NCBI GenBank assembly: GCA_023213395.1
Contig: CM041465.1
Span: forward strand, 248,441,741-248,505,740
DNA length: 64,000 nucleotides
Direction of reading: 5' to 3'
Source: Cycas panzhihuaensis
Taxonomy: Eukaryota > Cycadophyta
Shown: one piece after another, positions 58,075 to 64,000 of the stretch
Layout of the letters: the number at the start of each line of letters is the position of its first letter
Numbering within the stretch: position 1 is the stretch's first letter
Program-made: the position numbers and the translations under genes
Notes under the pieces: model-generated
Told to the model about the DNA's origin: nothing
What the model saw: the letters and a program-made list of their open reading frames with translations, nothing else
The model's database searches: none

Positions 58075-58668
58075 GTGGGACCTTTGTTTCAGGAGACCGA
58101 CCTTCATCAGTTGGACCCTATGCCATGTCATGAGCCAAACCTAGTTAGGTTTGCCCCTATTGGCATAGGTGGTTACGGTTGCTTACCCGTCACGGGTGAT
58201 TCTGATTCGGATAGCGAGGGTTATGGGCCCTCTCCTCGACGTGTCACCCTGGTTTCGCGAGCACTTAGAGGAGTATCTCGATCGGATATTCTTGCTCTTC
58301 CTCATTCTACATTGGCTCCTAAGCCACTGGTCTTAAACCAGCCGTTCATTTTACCTTCCCGGCCTCCCCGAGCGGTTTCACGTAGGCGCCCACGTCGACG
58401 AGCCACTCGTAGAAGCACTTCTTCTTCACGCTCTAGATCCTTACCCCGGACTAAAGCCACTCTTACTCGTATGCAACCCTGCCACGTGATCCGTCGTGTG
58501 CCAGGTCCGTTGCGCTCATCTGGTTCTGACCATAGTAAGTTTACTAGTAGGCCTAGCGATACCGGACCTACTCTTCGTCACCTGTCTCCTACCCTGCGTG
58601 TGACTACCCCTACCTTTATGGGGTCTAGGCACACCTCTTCCTCTCTTCTTGCTCCGAAACGAGCCTAA
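58075..58668 (+). CDS. Arg/Ser-rich C-terminal ORF, 197 codons
   Basis: It starts with an acidic stretch (GDSDSDSEGYGPSPRR). A strongly basic block follows (RRRPRRRATRRSTSSSRSRS), then a Ser/Thr/Pro-rich tail. It occupies the place where RT would follow protease in an autonomous gypsy element. No RT, RNase H or integrase motif is seen. It could bind nucleic acid. It ends inside the first unit of the 85-bp array. Confidence 0.6.
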   Translation: MGPLFQETDLHQLDPMPCHEPNLVRFAPIGIGGYGCLPVTGDSDSDSEGYGPSPRRVTLVSRALRGVSRSDILALPHSTLAPKPLVLNQPFILPSRPPRAVSRRRPRRRATRRSTSSSRSRSLPRTKATLTRMQPCHVIRRVPGPLRSSGSDHSKFTSRPSDTGPTLRHLSPTLRVTTPTFMGSRHTSSSLLAPKRA

Positions 58669-59330
58669 ACTACCATTTTAAATTGTTTCCATTCCTCCCA
58701 ACCACGGGTTGAATGGCAATTTAAGATGGATTCTTACTCTGAAATGAGCCTAAACTACCATTTTAAATTGTTTCCATTCCTCCCAACCACGGGTTGAATG
58801 GTAATTTAAGATGGATTCTTGCTCCGAAACGAGCCTAAACTACCATTTTAAGTTGTTTCCGTTCCTCCCAATGATGGGTTGAATGGCAATTTAAGATGGA
58901 TTCTTGCTCCGAAACGAGCCTAAACTACCATTTTAAGTTGTTTCCATTCCTCCCAACTACGGGTTGAATGGCAATTTAAGATGGATTCTTGCTCCGAAAC
59001 GAGCCTAAACTACTATTTTAAATTATTTCCATTCCTCCCAACCATGGGTTGAATGGCAATTTAAGATGGATTCTTGCTCCGAAACGAGCCTAAACTACCA
59101 TTTTAAGTTGTTTCCATTCCTCCCAACCACGAGTTGAATGGCAATTTAAGATGGATTCTTGCTCCGAAACGAGCCTAAACTACCATTTTAAGTTGTTTCC
59201 ATTCCTCCCAACCACGGGTTGAATGGCAATTTAAGATGGATTCTTGCTCCGAAATGAGCTTAAACTACCATTTTAAATTGTCTCCATTCTTCCCAACCCT
59301 GGGTAGAATGGTAATTTAAGATGGGTTTTC
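58651..59330 (+). repeat. Eight 85-bp tandem repeats, each an imperfect palindrome
   Basis: Units start at 58651, 58736, 58821, 58906, 58991, 59076, 59161 and 59246. Each begins GCTCCGAAACGAGCC. CCATTTTAAATTG and CCATTC in the first half pair with GAATGG and CAATTTAAGATGG in the second, giving a foldback with bulges in every unit. The array lies just past the coding part, where Tat-type gypsy elements commonly carry tandem repeats. Confidence 0.97.
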
Positions 59331-60071
59331 GGTTTTTCTTCCGGTTCCTCCCGCAGAACCCGCGTTCCCGTGTCTCTTGGGAACCTTTGTCCTCCTATTT
59401 GGGCATCCCCCAACTAGGGCAGCGCTATGGAGTATCGTTACTCCGCTTTTTGCGCTTGTCGTTTCCTTCGCATATTCCGCTATGCTCCCCCGTGGACGTG
59501 TATGTCGCTCTATTTCTAACCTCACACCTCTCGATCACCTCACTTCACGGTGGATGTGTGTGCTCCTATTGACATATGGCCATACACTAAGGAAACACAT
59601 GCATCTACATATTTACAAAATCTACATATTCAGCATATCCCGAGGCACCTCAACGCCGAAATTTGACCCTCGTCGCCTCATCCTTGAGCCGCCTCCCTCT
59701 TCTAGGTGATCGCCCTTGAGGCTTGTCCCGGCCCGGCCGTGCCCAAGCCTCCGGTTCTTTGTTAGTTAGATGTACCCGCTCTACTTTGTTCAATGCCCTC
59801 TTACTTCACGTTGCGCCTTGGCAACGGGGGGCATCCCGTTTTACTGCTTATTTCGGGTTTGGTCGATGTTTGGGCGACACGTGGCAGCCCCTCGTTGTCC
59901 TCGTCTGCCTCGCCTTGTCCACGCGTTGCCCGCCACGACACTTTCGCCCTTGGTCCACGTGCTGCTCTTTATTGCTTATATATATATATATGCATGTGCT
60001 ACTCATGTTTCTTGATTGTTAGCATTTGGCATCACATTACGCCCGAAAGGAGGCTCTCACCGCCGAGGCAG
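59331..60071 (+). other. 3' untranslated part of the gag-protease-RS element
   Basis: No recognised domain. Open frames (59377-59709, 59793-60167) are coincidental. A short TATATATATATA run lies near 59.98 kb. A purine-rich GAAAGGAGG near 60.045-60.053 kb is the only PPT candidate, and it is about 18 bases from the LTR, further than normal. Confidence 0.5.
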
Positions 60072-62580
60072 TGTTTCCCAGCTATTGGGAATGGACTCGA
60101 GACGCATCGACACAGGTTTGTTCAGGTATATGTTCTTACTTTTCTTACTTATGAGTCTTTGGAGTAGTCTAGAATAGTTTGATTGACATATGCCTGCCAA
60201 CATGCATTTGTTTGATTGCCTGCTCATAATGCATGTGCCTAATGGCACCCCTCAGCCTATGACGACTCACGGATGGGTATTCCCAATGAATGCGACACCC
60301 GTATGGCATACAGCCACTCACGATGTCTCCATGGTCTCTCAGAATGCTCTTGCCAGCTTGTGTGTTCTTGTTATAACGTGTCACTTATCTTTCAAATCCT
60401 TCTTAAGCCCTTGGTTTGACCCTTAGATAGGACTCTTTGCACGCTTTGGGTACTTGCCTCGCTAGGCCTTCCCCAATTGATGTATTTCGGGCTTAGCCCC
60501 GATCTAGCCCCAAAACCCGATTTTATGTTGTATTTTTTTCTCTTTTTGAATTCGGGTTGATCTGCGGTAAACTAAGCGATGCATGAGTTTGCAAATGATC
60601 TGTGAGTTCTTGCCGTGATCTGCTTAAAATTTAAAAAGCCTTGACGATTTCCGCGTTTTCTCACGAAGGCTATGGCGTGGCTTCAGACGATGGGCGCCCA
60701 GGGCCCCCAACGTTCACTTCTTATGACCAAGGCATAAAAGCCTTTTTATTCATTTTGGGGGGATTCTTGCACTCACTTTTTGTGGTTTTCAAAGTGCAAC
60801 TCTTCAAGTAAGACAAGGAAAGACACATTGAAAGAAGAACTTCTCTTACAACAAGGATGAGAGGTGAAGTGGGCCACTACCGGTGGAGTTGCAGGCCATT
60901 CTGCCCCCTCACGAGCTCCATCACAAGTACCACCTTCCTTCACAAACACTCAAAGCTTCAGGGATTTTCTCACCAAAAGACCACTCCAGGACCCATTTTC
61001 AAGCTCCCAACTTGCATGGAGTTTCACTCTTCTGCCCTCTTGCAAAGGACACCCAACACCACCTCTTAGACATTGCTTGGGCTGCTACTCCAATTGGCCA
61101 AGTGAATGCATGCATGTTCTCCTCCATTCAAGGTATTTTTTGCTTCTCGTTGGTGCTTTTTCCTTGCTTTTTGATGGTTCTACTTGCAATTTCCTTCTTT
61201 TCTTTTGCATATACTTTCTTTGGGATCTTCTCTTATCATTGGATGCAAGTAATCTTGGTTAGTGGTGAGCGCTGCCCTAGATTGGTTACATTTCTTTGCA
61301 TTTCCTTGAGACTCACCCTTCCCTTTCTAGCTTTCTCTTTCACCATTTCCTAAGCTAGTCGGTATAAAGGGTTTCATGCGAGGATTAGAGGGAGATAGGC
61401 GGGGTTCTGTCCCCCATTGCCGTCCTTCTCCCTAAGGGTTCTGTCCCTTGTCCTCTCTCTCTCCCTTTATCACCCACGCTTTCTTAGGAAACGAAGTGAG
61501 GGAAACCTAAGAGAGTTGGTTTGAGTTCTTTTTCCTTTGTGTAGGCAACCTGTCACTACCTGTTTCACCTCGTTACCTGCTAGCATTACCTTCCCGGACC
61601 CCGTGGAGACCTCTCGTGGGTGAGTTAGCCATCCCGAGGCTATACTCAGTCCCATATAGTACATTTTGGGGTGCTTGACAGTTTGTATGCTTACCGTGTA
61701 GTGTTGTTTCATTTTTGTTACGTCTTGGTGCGTAACTTGATTTCTTTAGTTTAGTTGATTTCATTTCGGATATACATATATGTCTTGTCGTGCTAGCCAG
61801 AGCCTCTCTCCCGAGAGGAAGGCGTTCTCTCTGTTTGTTTGCAGGATCACGTCAGAGGGAGTGGTGCACGAGATCAACCCGTTGCCGGTCGGCTCTCGCA
61901 CGGTATCTCTTCTCCCTTTTCGTTTCGAGCTTTGCTTTTCGTCCTTTCCTTTTATTCAGTCTTTGCATGCCCTAGGGGAGGTAAGTAAACCCCCTCTGTC
62001 GCCCCCGATCGACGTTGCATGTGTGGAGGAGAGAGGAAAGGAGCGCAACCGAGAGAGAGGATCTGCACTTCAACCTCAATCGTCGGATCCAGGTATTCCT
62101 CGCGTTTCCTTTGTTTTTTTCCTTTTATATCATTCTTGCTTTTTGCACCTGCTTGATAAGTAAAAGAGAAGGAAACATAAAGGAAAAAGGAAATAGTCTT
62201 TTATTTTACGTTTGCTTTTCTGTACCGTTTCTTTTACTTTGCATCACATAGAGACAGAAGACCCATTTACGTTGTATTTTCCAACCCATACCTTACTTCA
62301 CACCCGTTGCACGTTGAGTTTGTTGCCCTCTCGTTGCCTTCTCATTACCTTGAGAAGCCACAATGCGTGAGGTTTCCCTCTCCTTCCCGGCCATCCGAAG
62401 GGTAGGAAGGCCTCGTATTTGCACGGCTACCTGGAAGCAACCAGGCACCTTGCAGTCCCGAACCCGCGCTCCGGCGCACGGACGACCCGCGAGGTGAGAT
62501 CCTCGCTGTCTAGCCCAATCAGTGTTGTGTGTGTATTCCTTTGCTAGACGTAGGATCGCATTCCCGCGGAGAGCGTTTCA
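60072..62580 (+). repeat. Right (3') LTR of gag-protease-RS element
   Basis: Partner of 52267-54774, followed by TAAGG and then Copia-2 leader. Confidence 0.97.
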
Positions 62581-62585
62581 TAAGG

Positions 62586-62618
62586 TGCTATCCAGAAAAG
62601 ATATATGTTGCCATAAGT
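62586..62618 (-). other. Copia-2 5' leader, part next to the PBS
   Basis: About 33 bases between the inserted element and the Copia-2 PBS; the rest of the leader lies left of 52266. The two parts rejoin when the insertion is removed. Confidence 0.8.
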
Positions 62619-62630
62619 GCTTTGATACCA
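62619..62630 (-). other. Copia-2 primer binding site
   Basis: The minus strand reads TGGTATCAAAGC, one base from the TGGTATCAGAGC site, directly abutting the LTR at 62631. Confidence 0.92.
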
Positions 62631-63096
62631 TGAGAGAAAGAGGCAGCATGCACAATATCACAGGATCAAATAAATAATCATACATAAGTGAAATCTGATA
62701 TTGCACATGTACATATGACATGGCAGGTGGAAAACCCCTTATGGGGAAGAAAAACCACCTCTCTAAGTTTAAAATTTATTGACTTGGAAATCTTACATAA
62801 AAACTTGACAATATTACCCTCTACATATGGAAACTAGCCTTCAAAACAGGCTTATGACAGCCTCCTAGATTTCTGGAACCAATTCCTAGAATCTAGGAGA
62901 GGCTATTTGAAGAAAGAGAGGTTCGTTGAAATGGCAGTTGCACATTTCAATGACCTTCACATAATAATTAACAATTAATGTAAACTTTATAAAACTAAAC
63001 CTTTACATCACTTAAATTAACATTTACACATGTGATCAAAAGATAATATTAACATAAAACTAATATTAATATAAAGCTAACATTAACATTCCTAAT
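62631..63096 (-). repeat. Copia-2 5' LTR
   Basis: Partner of 44614-45079. The outer end has lost the final CA (CCTAAT), just before TACCC. Confidence 0.95.
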
Positions 63097-64000
63097 TACC
63101 CTTTCATGGATCGAGAAGGTAAGGGAAGAGTGGGAAAGAGACGCCAAGAAAAAGAAAATGATACCAGATCTATAAGTTAATCAAGATAGTCTTAAAAGCT
63201 TTTTATGTGTAGCAAATATCTTGTGGTACAAAAATAGAAAATATCTCAGTCCTGATTCCAAGATTAAGGAGAAGGTATTGCATTATGTATATGCCTGTCT
63301 AATAGTAGGCCATTATAGGTTCCTAAAGACTTACCAACAGATTAAGTAATCCTTCTATTAGAATGGGCTCAAGCAAGATACTAAAAGATGGATTGCAACA
63401 TGTTAAATGTGCCAATGACAAAAGGGTAAAATGAGTAAGATGCCTGGTCTATTATAGCCACTCCCTATGCCAAATCAAAGATGGGAAGAAATATCCATGG
63501 ACTTCATCACAAGATTACCAAAATCATAGGCAAAGGGCGTTATCCTTGTAGGTATCGATAGATTAATAAAGTATACTTATTTTTGTGGAATCCAATCCAT
63601 CTATAAGGTAAACCAAATTGCCAATATCTTCTTAAAAGAGATACATTTACTTTATAAAATGCCTAAGAAGATTGTTAATAACAGATACCCAAAGTTCACA
63701 AGTATTTTTTAGACTAGACTCTTCCAAGCCTTAGGTACTAAGTTAATAATGAGCATAATGTACTACCCATAGACAGATGGACAAATAGAGGTGGTTAATA
63801 AATGTTTAGAAGGATATTTCTAATTCTACGTGTCAGATAAGCAAAATTAGTGGCATCATTGGCTTCCTATGGTAGAATGGTGGTATACTACTACTTATCA
63901 CATGGTAACAAACATAACTTCCTTCTAGGTATTTTATGGGTATGAACCACTATCTCTTAAGAACTATGCCATAGAAAATTTTACAGTTCGAGAAGTAGAG
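63097..64000 (+). pseudogene. Host gypsy integrase remnant, runs off the window
   Basis: After TACCC the plus strand resumes gypsy pol. The zinc-binding part is degraded (HYVYACLIVGHYRFLKTYQQ). The core reads WEEISMDFITRLPKS, with its Asp, then VILVGIDRLIKYTYFCGIQS, then VNNRYPKFTS, where the second catalytic Asp (DRDPKF) is Asn. DGQIEVVNKCLEGYF carries the Glu block. Stops occur among these. The element continues beyond 64000. Confidence 0.93.

Larger units (their letters stand above)
52267..62580 (+). mobile_element. Non-autonomous gag-protease-RS LTR element (gypsy-type), nested in Copia-2
   Basis: Two long LTRs (52267-54774, 2508 bp; 60072-62580, 2509 bp) start TGTTTCCCAGC and end GAGCGTTTCA. 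Target duplication TAAGG is at 52262-52266 and 62581-62585. A PBS-like TGGCGACC lies one base inside the left LTR. The 5.3-kb interior encodes gag, a retropepsin-like domain and an Arg/Ser-rich tail. No RT, RNase H or integrase motif was found on either strand, so it must use enzymes from another element. GC content is clearly higher than in the surroundings. An 85-bp tandem array follows the coding part. Confidence 0.95.

Noticed and set aside
58621-59330. The 85-bp array as a CRISPR array
   Set aside because: The units are contiguous without unique spacers and sit in a plant retrotransposon.

Overview
The window is plant nuclear DNA made almost entirely of transposable elements. No intact host gene, rRNA, tRNA or CRISPR array was seen. 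Evidence for a plant is the Ty1/copia and Ty3/gypsy LTR retrotransposons, tRNA-iMet-type primer binding sites, a BED-finger hAT transposase, a LINE endonuclease remnant and long TA/TG microsatellites. The nested, heavily decayed layout suggests a large, repeat-rich genome (perhaps a gymnosperm), but the species cannot be told from the sequence.

Layout, left half. A truncated minus-strand LTR element lies at 1-840. A decayed gag-like remnant (1073-1764) is split by Copia-1 (1770-9599, minus), which has two 555-bp LTRs, a perfect GAATT target duplication, a PBS, a PPT and lightly broken gag-pol. After a 28-bp minisatellite (10.5 kb) and an LTR-like block (10.7-11.1 kb) comes a decayed minus-strand Ty3/gypsy element (11.3-17.2 kb). 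It carries a 465-bp tandem duplication, the second copy of which holds a solo LTR (14014-14649, duplication CTAAC). A plus-strand hAT transposase pseudogene (17.9-23.6 kb) is cut by a short, gag-only element, Copia-4 (18615-22129, minus). A LINE endonuclease remnant lies at about 24.7-25.6 kb.

Middle. 25.6-27.9 kb has no recognisable gene. 27.9-36.5 kb holds very old, AT-rich LTR-element debris: a minus-strand gypsy integrase and gag, two related LTR copies, and coding-like stretches that could not be assigned.

Right half. This is a nest. A decayed plus-strand Ty3/gypsy element (gag from 36.5 kb, integrase running off the right edge) contains Copia-3 (37358-42595, minus) and Copia-2 (44614-63096, minus). 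Copia-2 in turn contains a GC-richer non-autonomous element (52267-62580, plus) with 2.5-kb LTRs and a TAAGG duplication. That element encodes gag, a retropepsin-like domain and an Arg/Ser-rich tail, but no reverse transcriptase or integrase, and carries eight 85-bp repeats that are each an imperfect palindrome. Copia-2's untranslated side also holds about 0.8 kb of TA/TG microsatellite, a G-run repeat and a Lys/Ala-rich coding fragment that may be captured host DNA.

The genes are retrotransposon modules: gag packages the RNA, protease cuts the polyprotein, RT/RNase H copies it and integrase inserts it. Most are pseudogenes. Many in-frame stops replace Gln or Trp codons, the signature expected from deamination of methylated cytosine. 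The strongest candidates for something undescribed are the gag-protease-RS element with its palindromic array and the gag-plus-acidic-ORF element inside the hAT gene.
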